Origin: Bacteroidales bacterium
Lineage (GTDB): Bacteria > Bacteroidota > Bacteroidia > Bacteroidales > F082
Assembly (NCBI GenBank): GCA_017531225.1
Contig: JAFXLL010000005.1
Location: 62,001-126,000, forward strand
Length of the DNA stretch: 64,000 nt
Reading direction: 5' to 3'
Position numbers and translations under genes: made by a program
Shown here: positions 52,390 to 61,318 of the stretch, piece by piece
How positions within the stretch are numbered: the first letter of the stretch is position 1
Layout: each line of letters begins with the position of its first letter
Notes under the pieces: model-generated
The model's database searches: none
Told to the model about the DNA's origin: nothing
What the model saw: the letters and a program-made list of their open reading frames with translations, nothing else

Positions 52390-53556
52390 TTAGTGGTGAT
52401 TTGCTTTAACAAAAGTGCAGTAGTCTTCGTAAACGTCCCGCACGACATCGTCCCAGTTGAGGTAAAGGTCGCGACGAGCAGCAGCAGAGATGCGTTCGTA
52501 AGCTTCTGGATCAGCCATGATGTCCATGATCATCCGAGCATAACTGTCTTCGTCAGGTGGGCAAACATAGCCATTGACACCAGGCGTGATGGTAGCCGCC
52601 GTGCGAGCGCCTTCTAAGAATACAGCAGGCGTGCCTTGGCAAGCGGCCTCGATCTGTACCAACGAGTTGGCATCATAGAGCGACGGGAACAGGAAAAGCT
52701 TAGCTCGTGAATAAAGGTTTTCCAGCATCTCTTTGTCCGTCAGGCCGCACATAACCACTTCCTCCGTCAGTCCTTGTTCTTGCACGAGAGCGGCAAGTTT
52801 TTCTTCGTCCTGTCCCTTGCCGGCAAACAACATCCGGAAGTTCTTCAGACCCATTATCTTGGCTTTCGCTAAGGCGCGAATGGTAAAGTCGATGTTCTTG
52901 ATGAAATTGATCCGTCCCACAAAAAGGAAGACCGTGGCATCATCAGGGATGTCGTAGGTTTCGTTGACGATCTGAGCGGCTTTGGCAGGATCAGGAACTG
53001 GATGATGGTCGGTGGCGTTAAGGCGTACCTTGCAGGGAGCGGTCAGGCCGTATTCGTGGACATAAAGATCCTTGATGCCGCCGTTCACAGCCCAACATTC
53101 GTCGCAGGCATTGAACACACGCATGATGGTGTCCATCGCTATATCCATGGTCAGTTTGAGCTTGAGCGATTTCTCGAAATCCTGCTTATATTGCGAATGC
53201 AAGGTAGCTACCACTGGAAGCTTGTGAATTTTGGCATACAGGACTCCAGCCCTACCTAATGCAAAGGGAGAATGGATATGGACGAGGTCAATGCCGCTCT
53301 TGATAAGCTGCGCCTCAAACTTTGGATCCAAAACGGGTGTGGGCAAGTCATAATCGCTCATGATAAGTGGCAACGACGAGCACCTCACCACCTTGTACGG
53401 CAGTTTCGCATCCTCTTTCTTGTTGCTGTTCCGTGCCTTTGGGCAGAACACCACCACATCACAATAGTTTACCAGTCGGCGGGCGTAATTGTCCACCACT
53501 TTGATGACCCCGTCAACCATGGGGTACCAAGTATCAATGAAAAGTCCAACTTTCAT
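52390..53556 (-). CDS. Glycosyltransferase family 4
   Basis: A 388-residue GT-B glycosyltransferase. The N-terminal domain has FIDTWYPMVDGVIKVVDNYAR and HIHSPFALGRAGV; the C-terminal nucleotide-sugar domain has FVGRINFIKNIDFTIRALAK and SLYDANSLVQIEAACQGTPAVF. The first acidic residue of the EX7E-like motif is Asp here. It resembles glycolipid mannosyl/glucosyltransferases of polysaccharide or phosphatidylinositol pathways. It overlaps the phosphatase gene by 4 nt. Confidence 0.92.
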   Translation of the reverse strand: MKVGLFIDTWYPMVDGVIKVVDNYARRLVNYCDVVVFCPKARNSNKKEDAKLPYKVVRCSSLPLIMSDYDLPTPVLDPKFEAQLIKSGIDLVHIHSPFALGRAGVLYAKIHKLPVVATLHSQYKQDFEKSLKLKLTMDIAMDTIMRVFNACDECWAVNGGIKDLYVHEYGLTAPCKVRLNATDHHPVPDPAKAAQIVNETYDIPDDATVFLFVGRINFIKNIDFTIRALAKAKIMGLKNFRMLFAGKGQDEEKLAALVQEQGLTEEVVMCGLTDKEMLENLYSRAKLFLFPSLYDANSLVQIEAACQGTPAVFLEGARTAATITPGVNGYVCPPDEDSYARMIMDIMADPEAYERISAAARRDLYLNWDDVVRDVYEDYCTFVKANHH

Positions 53557-54413
53557 AGCTCATTTTCTTTCAACAGTTCGGTTTCAATGACCTGCACTTC
53601 CAAACATAAGTAACGTTCTCTCAGTATCTCAAAATCCTTATCGGTCAGGCCCAAAGCATTGCGCAAATAGGCGTCCATTGAACCGTATTCTGCATTGATC
53701 AGGTCGAGGGCCTTGATGAAATTATCTGTGTTTGCTCCGATGAGAGCTTTCACCACGGCAAACTCTTCTTCATTGCCGCCTAATAGTTTCACCCTGTTGC
53801 AGAATTTGTGAACATCCTGGGCATATACTTGATTGGTCTTGTCGAAATCGGCGACGATGGTCTCTCGGTCAACACCTAGTGACGATAACAAGTAGGCAGC
53901 CGCGAGACCAGCACGATCCTTTCCCTGAGTGCAATGGAAGTAAATGGTTCCTTGGGGAGTATCAATAACTTCTCGAAGAAAAGCAGCAAATTGTTTCTGA
54001 CATTTTGATTGCATAACCAACCTAGAATACATTTCCTTGGCAAAGACTTTTGCTTTCTCATTGAAAGCCGCAAACATGATGAGTTTGGAGATGTCGAACG
54101 ACTTGCGATTGGTTATTTCTTCGGGGGCTTTCCCTTCGTCAATAGGTTGGATGGGTAGACAAATATAATCGGCACCAGGCAGTGACCTATTTTCTTTGCC
54201 TTTTTTCTCGAAGTCTGTTCTGAAGTCGATGATCTTGACCACAGGAAAGGCTGCCAGCATTGTGAGGTCGGCATCTTTTGCCGTCGCCAATGATGCCCCG
54301 CGGATGATCATTCCCTTTTTGATCGTCTTGCCCTCTGCTGTTTTATAGCCACCAAGGTCGCGTGCGTTGGGAATTCCTTTGAGGGGTAAAAAATGTTCGT
54401 CTAATAATGCCAT
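53553..54413 (-). CDS. Tyrosine-protein phosphatase (Y_phosphatase3 family)
   Basis: A 286-residue protein from ATG 54413; earlier in-frame codons lie in a region of degraded terminator. NARDLGGYKT and FHCTQGKDRAGL (the CX5R P-loop) mark the family of secreted or cytosolic dual-specificity phosphatases. It is first in an operon with the glycosyltransferase and PhzF-like genes. Confidence 0.9.
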   Translation of the reverse strand: MALLDEHFLPLKGIPNARDLGGYKTAEGKTIKKGMIIRGASLATAKDADLTMLAAFPVVKIIDFRTDFEKKGKENRSLPGADYICLPIQPIDEGKAPEEITNRKSFDISKLIMFAAFNEKAKVFAKEMYSRLVMQSKCQKQFAAFLREVIDTPQGTIYFHCTQGKDRAGLAAAYLLSSLGVDRETIVADFDKTNQVYAQDVHKFCNRVKLLGGNEEEFAVVKALIGANTDNFIKALDLINAEYGSMDAYLRNALGLTDKDFEILRERYLCLEVQVIETELLKENEL

Positions 54414-54450
54414 AGAATGTTTAGAATTGTTTTCATGGCTGCGAAAATAC

Positions 54451-54490
54451 GAAAAAATCCGCAACCCAAGCCTTCGCTCAAGTTTCCATT
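54451..54490. repeat. Degraded hairpin of the AATCCGCAAYCC family, copy 4
   Basis: The left arm AAAAAATCCGCAACCCAAGC matches the other copies, but the right arm reads CAAGTTTCCATTTTT instead of CTTGGGTTGCGGATTT, so the long stem cannot form. It lies upstream of a minus-strand gene rather than after one. Confidence 0.65.
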
Positions 54491-54523
54491 TTTTTATTGC
54501 AAGTTACAGCCTTTTCTGTATAT

Positions 54524-54549
54524 ATTATTATCTCTATAGAGATAATAAT
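54524..54549. repeat. Perfect 26-bp palindrome
   Basis: The sequence ATTATTATCTCTA is followed by its exact reverse complement, giving 13 bp arms with no loop. It may be an operator for the downstream DUF6266-like gene or the neighbouring phosphatase gene. Confidence 0.9.
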
Positions 54550-54579
54550 TGGTACGGTTTTTGCATTAAGAAGTGACTA

Positions 54580-54633
54580 TAGGGTGATTCTACTGAAATT
54601 GTAGGGTAATTCTAGGGTGATTATAGGGGATTA
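54580..54633 (+). promoter_or_regulatory. Five 11-bp phased repeats
   Basis: Units start at 54580, 54591, 54602, 54613 and 54624: TAGGGTGATTC, TACTGAAATTG (degenerate), TAGGGTAATTC, TAGGGTGATTA, TAGGGGATTA. The 11-bp period matches one helical turn, putting each copy on one DNA face. They end 72 bp before the start of the DUF6266-like gene. Confidence 0.8.
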
Positions 54634-54704
54634 AGTTCGGAGTAAGCCCAGACTTGGCTCGCACCAAGCCTACACCAATAACACAATATAATAACACCAC
54701 AACC

Positions 54705-55391
54705 ATGTCGAAGATAGATGCATCAGGAATGGAGCACGGCAAGCGCGGCGGCAAAGTCTACCAGGAGGTCAGAGGCCAGCAGATTGTCAAGAATCTCTAC
54801 AAACCCACCAATCCGCGCAGTCCCAAGCAACAGCAGCACCGCGCCAAGCTTGCTTTCATTAACCGCCTCTCGGCGCATTTGGCCGAAGCTGTCAACCTCG
54901 GCTTTGCCCATGTGCCCGATGCTGATGAAAGGCATACGCCACGCAATGCCTTTGTCAAGGCCAACTGGGACAACGGAGCCTTGCTTTGGAACGAGGAGAC
55001 GGCCTTGTGGGAACTCTGTCCCGATCGTCTGAAGGTGGCCGACGGTCCGCGCTATGTCCCTGACAATATGACAGCCGAAGTCAGCGATGGACGGTTGTAC
55101 ATCACCTGTCCCGACCCCGGATTGAGCCAGAAGAATGCCGTTGCCGATGAGCGGCTCCTCATCCTGGTCTATTGGCCTGATGCCTCCATGTCATGCCTTT
55201 ATTCCGGCCCCCTGCGGAAAGACTGCTCAAGATTCTTCATCACCCTGCCCGAGGAACCATGTTTGGCACAGGCCACAATGCACGTCTATGTCTGGTTCCA
55301 GGCCCCTTACTACCACCGCGCTACCGACGGCCACGACCGTGTCTTCATCGAACACGCCAGCCCCAGCCGGTATCTGGGGACGTTTGGATGA
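54705..55391 (+). CDS. DUF6266-like protein
   Basis: A 228-residue protein from ATG 54705. The N-terminal segment KRGGKVYQEVRGQQIVKNLYKPTNPRSPKQQQHRAKLAF matches the Bacteroidota family I know as DUF6266, which has N-terminal GKxG...YxRS...NPRT-type patterns and beta-rich C-terminal sequence. Family members show great copy-number variation and unknown function. No signal peptide is visible. Higher G+C than the upstream spacer; the upstream region is dense with repeats. Confidence 0.65.
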   Translation: MSKIDASGMEHGKRGGKVYQEVRGQQIVKNLYKPTNPRSPKQQQHRAKLAFINRLSAHLAEAVNLGFAHVPDADERHTPRNAFVKANWDNGALLWNEETALWELCPDRLKVADGPRYVPDNMTAEVSDGRLYITCPDPGLSQKNAVADERLLILVYWPDASMSCLYSGPLRKDCSRFFITLPEEPCLAQATMHVYVWFQAPYYHRATDGHDRVFIEHASPSRYLGTFG

Positions 55392-55407
55392 TACGTGATT
55401 TCATCCT

Positions 55408-58185
55408 TTAATGTAGGTTTCCCACCATCCCCTGATACAACCTAAACAGCTCCGCCACGCATTCGCTTTCTTGGAAGGTTGACTTCACAGGGAAGCCGTA
55501 GGCTTGCATCACAGCGCGGTCGTTCTCCTGATGAGCACGGCGCAGCTCGGGTGTCATGGCCGCTTCGTCATAGAGGTCGGCAAGGCTGCAGTCCGGAAAC
55601 TTGGCGCGAGCGTCAAGGATGGCTTGCGCCGTCTGCTCAATCTTTGTCTTTTGTGCTTCAGTAGGATTCGGCCAGGGAAAGTTATTATAGACGATGGTGT
55701 TGCTGTATCGATAACGCATTTCCAATCGTCCGCAGACAGCCCGCATCCAAGCATTATGTACATTTGAAACCAAGACACCGAAATGATATAACGAGGCCGA
55801 AGGTACCACGTTTGCCGAATCATTGCAAATAATGTCCGCTGATACGTAACCTATTGGAATATATCTTCGGCTCTCCGATGAATGACGTGGAAATAACAGA
55901 TAGTCAGTTTTTGGCTGCCTACATTCCATGAAGCGAGTCGGGTAATCCGCAAACCTTCTTGTTGCCTCCTTTGTGCTATTTAATCGCATTTCTCTAACTT
56001 TTTCAATGCGTTCCATAACAAGGGGGCATCGTCTTAATTCAGCAGGATTTGCGTCTTGTAACCATAGACAAAAACGCTCTTTGTTATGGATAAAGTCCTC
56101 TGAGCCAACCATTCTTTTGATGAATTGTTTCGCATTGGGATCTCTGCGGACAAAATCTTCGTAATCTTTTGCCTCAATAATTAAATTGCCTCCATCGACA
56201 GGGCTACTGCCTTTTATCATTTCAGGAACATCGCACAAAGGTTTCTTGCGATTCTCTATAAACACATCCGGCGCATCCAAGAGATAGCCATTGATATTCT
56301 TGGCCTGAATAGGCTGCGCTTCGGAAAGATAGATGATCTTATGGCCAACACTTGAAGCAACAGAAAAGCCCAAAATCACGCAATGCACATGCGCCTTGAT
56401 ATCTGCCTCACTGTCCCAACGGAAAGTTCGGTAGGCAAAATCAAAGTGAACGCCATATTGCTCAAAGAGCGGCTTCCATATTGCCGCCACTTGCTCGCCC
56501 TGGGTGATTGAATTGGTGGAAACAAGAGCGGCTCGGATCTTCGGATTCTGAGCCATCATCTCAGCCGATTTGAGATACCAGCCAGCCACATAGTCAATGT
56601 TACTTCCAAAGCCCTTCATGATGGCTGCCAGGTCTTCTTTCTGCTCCTTGCTTTGGTATGCATACTCCACAAACGGCGGATTGCCCATGATATAATCCAG
56701 CTTTTCCGCTGGCACCACCTCGTTCCAATCCACCCGCAGCGCATTGCCCTCAACGATGTTGGCATAGCTCTTCAGCGGCAGAAAGTCGATGTCATGCTGC
56801 ACAATCTGTTCCGTCTTGGTCAGCATCTGTGCCTCCGAAATCCACAGCGCGGTGGTGGCCACCGTCACGGCAAAGTCGTTAATCTCTATGCCGTAGAACT
56901 GGTGGATGCTCACCTTCACCGGGCTGGTCTCTTCAAACCCAAGGAACGACTGGCCATGATACCGCTCGCGGATAACCTCGTTCTCCAACCTTCGCAAGCT
57001 CAGGTAGGTCTCAGTCAGGAAATTGCCGCTACCACAGGCAGGGTCGAGGAAGGTCAACGAAGCCAGTTTAGCCTGGTACTCGTCGAGACGGCGTAAGCGC
57101 GTCTTTTCCACCTTCTCTTCCAGTATCTCATCCAGCTCGCGGCGTAGGTCGTTCAGGAAGAGAGGATCTATCACTTTGTGGATATTCTCAATGCTCGTGT
57201 AGTGCATTCCGCCGCTGCGCCTTGTTTCAGGGTTCAGCGTACTCTCAAACACAGCACCGAAGATGGTCGGCGAAATCTCGCTCCAATCGAAGTCAAGGCT
57301 TGCGTTCTGGAGCAGCGTCTGTTTCAATTCCTCCGTAAACTGCGGAATTTCAATCGCCTCTTCAAACAGGCCTCCATTGGTATAAGGGAAGGCCTTCAAG
57401 TCTTCTTTCAGATACTTGCTGCGTTTCTCCAGAGGTGTATTAAGTACATTGAAAAGCTTCAGAAGCGCATCGTTGAGGTCTTCTGCATTATAGCCATTGA
57501 GGTAGTCGTGGAACTGGTCGTGCCGGAACACTCCAGCATCCTCGGCATAGAGGCAGAACACAATTCGAACGCACAGGATATTCAGCCAGCGCAACGCCTC
57601 AGGGGAATTATCGTCATACTGCTTCAGCAAAGCTTCGTAGATTCTGCCGACAATCTCTCCGGCTTTCATCGAGACCTGCATCTCCTTGGTGATGTGTTCG
57701 CTCTTCACATCGACGAGGAACTGGAGGCGATAGTATTCCTTGCCCAGGTCCTTCAGGAAGATCTGCTCAGGCTCACCATTAGGCTGCTCCATGTCATAGA
57801 CCAGGAACTCCGCGAAGTTGCACGTCACAATCCACTTCGGATGCTGGGAGAGGGGCATGTTGGCCACATACTTCTTTGCCTGTTGGAACGGTGTGAGCTT
57901 GCCGCCCTCGCTTTGCGGCACAGGTGCCCGCAAATCCTTGTCGATGGATTTCTGCTCGATGAGCACCCTCGTCGATGGGATATGGCCATCGATGAAGTTG
58001 GTGGAATCCACCATGCTGCTCACTCGCTCTTCGTAGCGAATGAAATCAGGCAGGTTTTCCACGCCATAGACATTTGTAAGCAGGTCAGCCCAAAACAGCT
58101 GGGACTCACCCCGTTCATATCCTCTTCCTTGCCATCTTTCGGCAAACGCGGCAGCCGCCGCAGCAATTTGTTTCTCCGTTTTCAT
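55408..58185 (-). CDS. MmeI-type (type IIL) restriction-modification enzyme
   Basis: A 925-residue single-chain enzyme; MmeI itself is about 919. The N-terminal nuclease part carries Asp66 and Glu77-Gln-Lys79 (D-X10-ExK). The helical linker is followed by SAM-binding FLDPACGSGNFLTETY (about 380), the catalytic NPPF of an N6-adenine methylase (about 500), and a C-terminal target-recognition domain (about 620-850). It would methylate one strand and cleave about 20 nt away, like MmeI. Recognition site unknown. The start is supported by a TATATTTG box at 58190-58197, and a 38-bp dyad lies 70 bp further upstream. Confidence 0.92.
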   Translation of the reverse strand: MKTEKQIAAAAAAFAERWQGRGYERGESQLFWADLLTNVYGVENLPDFIRYEERVSSMVDSTNFIDGHIPSTRVLIEQKSIDKDLRAPVPQSEGGKLTPFQQAKKYVANMPLSQHPKWIVTCNFAEFLVYDMEQPNGEPEQIFLKDLGKEYYRLQFLVDVKSEHITKEMQVSMKAGEIVGRIYEALLKQYDDNSPEALRWLNILCVRIVFCLYAEDAGVFRHDQFHDYLNGYNAEDLNDALLKLFNVLNTPLEKRSKYLKEDLKAFPYTNGGLFEEAIEIPQFTEELKQTLLQNASLDFDWSEISPTIFGAVFESTLNPETRRSGGMHYTSIENIHKVIDPLFLNDLRRELDEILEEKVEKTRLRRLDEYQAKLASLTFLDPACGSGNFLTETYLSLRRLENEVIRERYHGQSFLGFEETSPVKVSIHQFYGIEINDFAVTVATTALWISEAQMLTKTEQIVQHDIDFLPLKSYANIVEGNALRVDWNEVVPAEKLDYIMGNPPFVEYAYQSKEQKEDLAAIMKGFGSNIDYVAGWYLKSAEMMAQNPKIRAALVSTNSITQGEQVAAIWKPLFEQYGVHFDFAYRTFRWDSEADIKAHVHCVILGFSVASSVGHKIIYLSEAQPIQAKNINGYLLDAPDVFIENRKKPLCDVPEMIKGSSPVDGGNLIIEAKDYEDFVRRDPNAKQFIKRMVGSEDFIHNKERFCLWLQDANPAELRRCPLVMERIEKVREMRLNSTKEATRRFADYPTRFMECRQPKTDYLLFPRHSSESRRYIPIGYVSADIICNDSANVVPSASLYHFGVLVSNVHNAWMRAVCGRLEMRYRYSNTIVYNNFPWPNPTEAQKTKIEQTAQAILDARAKFPDCSLADLYDEAAMTPELRRAHQENDRAVMQAYGFPVKSTFQESECVAELFRLYQGMVGNLH

Positions 58186-58189
58186 GCCG

Positions 58190-58197
58190 CAAATATA
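58190..58197 (-). promoter_or_regulatory. -7 box of the MmeI-type gene (TATATTTG)
   Basis: TATATTTG on the minus strand, four nt upstream of the ATG at 58185, implies a leaderless transcript. A TTTG occurs only 11 nt away, so the -33 box is uncertain. Confidence 0.6.
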
Positions 58198-58258
58198 GTT
58201 TTTATTCTCAAAACTCCTTGCGGTTTAGAATAAACATCCATAAACACCCTGCCTTTGC

Positions 58259-58296
58259 ATCCGATAAATCTGTCACATGTGACACAAATATCGGAT
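58259..58296. promoter_or_regulatory. 38-bp interrupted palindrome, candidate operator
   Basis: ATCCGATA, four unpaired bases, the perfect 14-bp palindrome TGTCACATGTGACA, four unpaired bases, TATCGGAT. Outer 8-bp and inner 7-bp arms share one symmetry centre, so 30 of 38 bases are symmetric. It lies 74 bp upstream of the MmeI-type start. A dimeric or tetrameric regulator could bind it. The inner arms recall a CRP-like half-site. Confidence 0.8.
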
Positions 58297-58485
58297 AAAT
58301 TGCTGAGTATAGAAAAATCTCCAAAAAAGTCGTTAGCACGATAGTACATATACCGAATCCTTTTATATCTATCTACACCTATCTATATTTTCCCTATCTT
58401 TACCGCCTCAAAAACAAACACACATGCCTAACTCCTGAAAAAATCAAAGTAATAGAACAGATAATTTAAACACATAAAACTATGA

Positions 58486-58778
58486 TCGAACCCATTAATA
58501 CAATCTGTAGTTAAGGGAACCAGGCATATTGGCTTGAAGGCTTCCTATATCAAGAACAAGAGTTTTGACGATGACTACTTCAAAAGACTGATTGTAGATT
58601 ACTCTCTAAATTCGGGAAAGCCTCGCGTAAGGAGATTGACGAGTTGCTTAGAAACAAACTATCTGAGGCATTGAACGAACGCCAGAAATATGACAAAATC
58701 ACCAACCTTTTGTCTTCGCTGAAACGCAAAGGAATTATCACCTTTGACAAAAACAAAAACTGGATTCTTGTAAAGTGA
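58486..58778 (+). pseudogene. Remnant of an AlbA_2/Schlafen-type ATP-binding protein
   Basis: Codons after 58486 read ...KASYIKNKSFDDDYFKRLIVDY and then, after a frameshift at about 58605, KFGKASRKEIDELL, ...KLSEALNERQKYDKITNLLS and GIITFDKNKNWILVK, ending at TGA 58776-58778. This is the C-terminal winged-helix part of AlbA_2-domain (Schlafen-type) proteins frequent in Bacteroidales. The N-terminal ATP-binding part is gone. Confidence 0.75.
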
Positions 58779-58779
58779 C

Positions 58780-59106
58780 GGATTAACAAGAAAAAAATAT
58801 GAAAAACACCGTGTAGCGTATAGCAATCAAGCCTTTGAATATTGGTTCCTCCTACATTTCAACAGGTACATGGGAGCCATTCACCGCAACCAATATCCTG
58901 ACATGCTGTCAAAGCTGATAGGGATGCCTTATAGAAAGATCCAAGGTTTTGGAGCGTTGATGTATCGGCTTCTCCTGAGCCGTCAGCAACAAGCCATCGA
59001 AAATGCCGACATTGTACTGGTCGAAGTCTCCCACGGGAACCCTGCCCAAGAAGAATCTTCCACAACAGTCCAAAAACTGGTTGTTGAGCTAAAAAAATAC
59101 CTCTAA
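58780..59106 (+). pseudogene. 5'-truncated RloB-like gene remnant
   Basis: The frame is open from about 58780 without a start until 58870. VAYSNQAFEYWFLLHF is typical of the C-terminal half of RloB-family proteins, which pair with the ATPase RloA. The rest continues to LVVELKKYL at 59106. The start region and all upstream coding sequence are missing, so it is a fragment joined directly behind the AlbA-type remnant. Confidence 0.7.
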
Positions 59107-59423
59107 CCATCAATCCCTCGTTTTCCAGTTATCTTTCCAAAACTCGAAAGAAAACTGCCGAATTTGTAAGATTTTTGCAAATTTTCGAGTTATCTTTCCT
59201 GATTCTGGATTTTAACTTGTCAGCGAATACCCCACCGGCACAAATATGTTGATGCCCAAAGCCTGTTCATTGTCCATCAACTCCCATTCCCAATCAATAC
59301 ACACCCCAACAAACGAAGTAATCCAACTCGCAACCAGGAAGAACCTGATAGGTTCAGCCATCTTGATCCAGTTGGTTTTTTGTTATTTCCTTGGATTTTC
59401 ATCCAACCAATTGATGCCTAGAA
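59107..59423. other. Intergenic region with inverted repeats
   Basis: AAAACTCGAAA (59139-59149) pairs with TTTTCGAGTT (59182-59191), and inside it AATTTG pairs with CAAATT, forming a nested hairpin. GTTATCTTTCC occurs twice (59128, 59189). No gene was found. Confidence 0.5.
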
Positions 59424-60491
59424 TCAATACTGCATTGCCTGTATCTCATTAAAATAATAGAATGCCTCCGGATGGGTCTTCTTCAGCTTGTTGAGCTTCG
59501 TCGGCATGGGCTGTTGAAGAACCTGGTCTGTCAGCTCAACCAACAAGTTGGGGTTGTAATGGTGTATTTCGTTGCGACCTTTTTCAATGAGTTTGCTCAG
59601 GTAGGCAGCTTTGGCAGCATTCACAATGGCTGAGTCAAGAGTGTATTTTCCGCCTATCATAAAGCCACCTATCCGATTGATGCCGTCTTGCAACAGCTTG
59701 TATTCATCAGGGTTTTGCAGACCTCTCAAGCAAATGCAAATGGCCGTCTGATAAATGTCATCAAGTACCTGCTGAATGTTATCGGGGTTCTGGTGGCGAT
59801 ATTGGAGCTCTATCGCTGCAAATTTTGCAAAGGTCTCTCGGGTAGTGGCAAGTTCATCGGTGATATCGAACAAGGAGGCTATGTCAAATAGTTGCTTGAT
59901 AATCTCCATCGAACACTTTTTTTCTCCTTTGAAATACGGAATGCCGGTGGTATGCGGCGCAAAAGCGGTCAATTTATCACCCAACAAATCCTCATGGCTT
60001 GGCAAATTGATCATGACCATAGGCTCATCCGTAATAAGCACAGGGCTTTGAATGGGCAACGATACAATCTTTGAATAGTGCGTTTCCTCAAAGAGTACGT
60101 CCAAAAGGATTTTGTCTTGTCCGCCATTGCCAGGATAACTCACTTCATAATAGAACTTGGCATGTTGTTTCGGCACGTCCGTCCGAGATATCCGTGCAAC
60201 AAGTTCCACTTTACCAAAACCATATTCTTCTGCATATTGGCCAAGGTAGTTCTCAATCACTGTACCAGGGGGACAAATGATGTCGATGTCAATCGACAAA
60301 CGTTTGCTGGTGTTCAGGTGAAGCATGAGTGAGCTGCCGCCTTTAAATAGGAAGGGACAGCCGGAACGCCCCAATGCTTCAAGAAGCGAGAAGGCGCGGA
60401 TGGTCTTCTCAACCAAGGCGATATCGTGAACGCCCAAACGATGGGCGGCTTCTGTAATCCATTCAAGGGATCTACTCTCCGGATTGATCAT
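59424..60491 (-). CDS. AbiEii-type nucleotidyltransferase toxin (copy 2)
   Basis: A 355-residue protein with FKGGSSLMLHL (Gly51-Gly52) and RLSIDIDIIC (Asp68, Asp70), the GGS...DxD motif, and the KKTHPEAFYYF tail also seen in copy 1 (18930). It overlaps the AbiEi gene by 20 nt, unlike copy 1, which is spaced by 3 nt. Both are probably active toxins of separate modules. Confidence 0.9.
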   Translation of the reverse strand: MINPESRSLEWITEAAHRLGVHDIALVEKTIRAFSLLEALGRSGCPFLFKGGSSLMLHLNTSKRLSIDIDIICPPGTVIENYLGQYAEEYGFGKVELVARISRTDVPKQHAKFYYEVSYPGNGGQDKILLDVLFEETHYSKIVSLPIQSPVLITDEPMVMINLPSHEDLLGDKLTAFAPHTTGIPYFKGEKKCSMEIIKQLFDIASLFDITDELATTRETFAKFAAIELQYRHQNPDNIQQVLDDIYQTAICICLRGLQNPDEYKLLQDGINRIGGFMIGGKYTLDSAIVNAAKAAYLSKLIEKGRNEIHHYNPNLLVELTDQVLQQPMPTKLNKLKKTHPEAFYYFNEIQAMQY

Positions 60492-61215
60492 GGTTAATGG
60501 TGTTAAGGATTCGTTCTACTTGTTCTTTACGGTTGCGGCGAGAGGCATAGCGCAGCAGCTTGCTCTTGTTGACATTAACACGGTTACATACATCTTCAAA
60601 GATATAGTAAATTTCAGAGCCACTGGTATAAAATAGTTCATTGTCGCCTACGGCATCCACTAGGATTTTCTCTATGCGAGGCACAATGCAGCCTTCTACT
60701 AGTGTCAATGGCGATTGGCCTATCAGCAAACGCACTACAATGGCGTCTGTTCCTGTCAGATAGCGTTCACATTCTTGGGCGGTCGGGGCTAGAAGAATGT
60801 TTCGTCCGAGATTCATGTTCTGTAAGGCATGAAAAACGGCTTCCATGCCATCTTTCTCAACATCCACAAAGGTATAGCCGACATTGGGAACATGAAGCAT
60901 GTACGATGATAGAACCTTTGGACTCCAAATGCAAAACTCAAGAAAAGGGAACTGCTTCTTCAGATTTTGAAAAATTTCTTTCTCGGTTTCTGAAGGGTGG
61001 TACACAAAATCAGGCAGGCTTTCCCCCGTTAATTGATATTCTCCTCGGCCTTTGCGCATAAGTCTGCCAGATGCAATCAAGCGGCTTATCTGCAAATCCA
61101 CTGCTCTTACCTTTATTGAGGTTTGTTCACCGGCAATCTCTTGCAGTAACTCTTTCCTTAGGAAGGTTCCACCATGGGCAGCTGCATAGTTCAGTATGTT
61201 TTCAGTCGTTGTCAT
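60472..61215 (-). CDS. AbiEi-type antitoxin/transcriptional regulator (copy 2)
   Basis: A 247-residue protein. RAVDLQISRLIASGRLMRKGRGEYQL is the winged-helix recognition region, FPFLEFCIWSPKVLSSYMLH a middle-domain signature, and KLLRYASRRNRKEQVERIL the basic C-terminus. It should repress its own operon and neutralise the AbiEii protein. Confidence 0.88.
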   Translation of the reverse strand: MTTTENILNYAAAHGGTFLRKELLQEIAGEQTSIKVRAVDLQISRLIASGRLMRKGRGEYQLTGESLPDFVYHPSETEKEIFQNLKKQFPFLEFCIWSPKVLSSYMLHVPNVGYTFVDVEKDGMEAVFHALQNMNLGRNILLAPTAQECERYLTGTDAIVVRLLIGQSPLTLVEGCIVPRIEKILVDAVGDNELFYTSGSEIYYIFEDVCNRVNVNKSKLLRYASRRNRKEQVERILNTINHDQSGE

Positions 61216-61231
61216 GTTTTATTATGTGCCG

Positions 61232-61279
61232 CAAAATTACATCTTTTTTGTCAAAAAATCAAGATATTTGACAAAAATT
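61232..61279 (-). promoter_or_regulatory. Promoter and putative AbiEi operator (copy 2)
   Basis: TAATTTTG (-7 box, 61239-61232) lies 16 nt upstream of the ATG at 61215. The plus strand carries TTTTTTGTCAAAAAA, an almost perfect palindrome (61244-61258), and TTGACAAAAATT (61268-61279), identical to the 12-mer of copy 1. Its distance from the -7 box (32 nt to the CAAA) is nearly the same in both modules. Confidence 0.65.
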
Positions 61280-61318
61280 GATAATAATTCTCTTATTTAT
61301 CTTTCCAAATTCCCGAAT

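Noticed and set aside
58870-59106. A complete 78-residue gene
   Set aside because: Homologous reading continues upstream of the ATG without a start, so it is a truncated RloB-type fragment.
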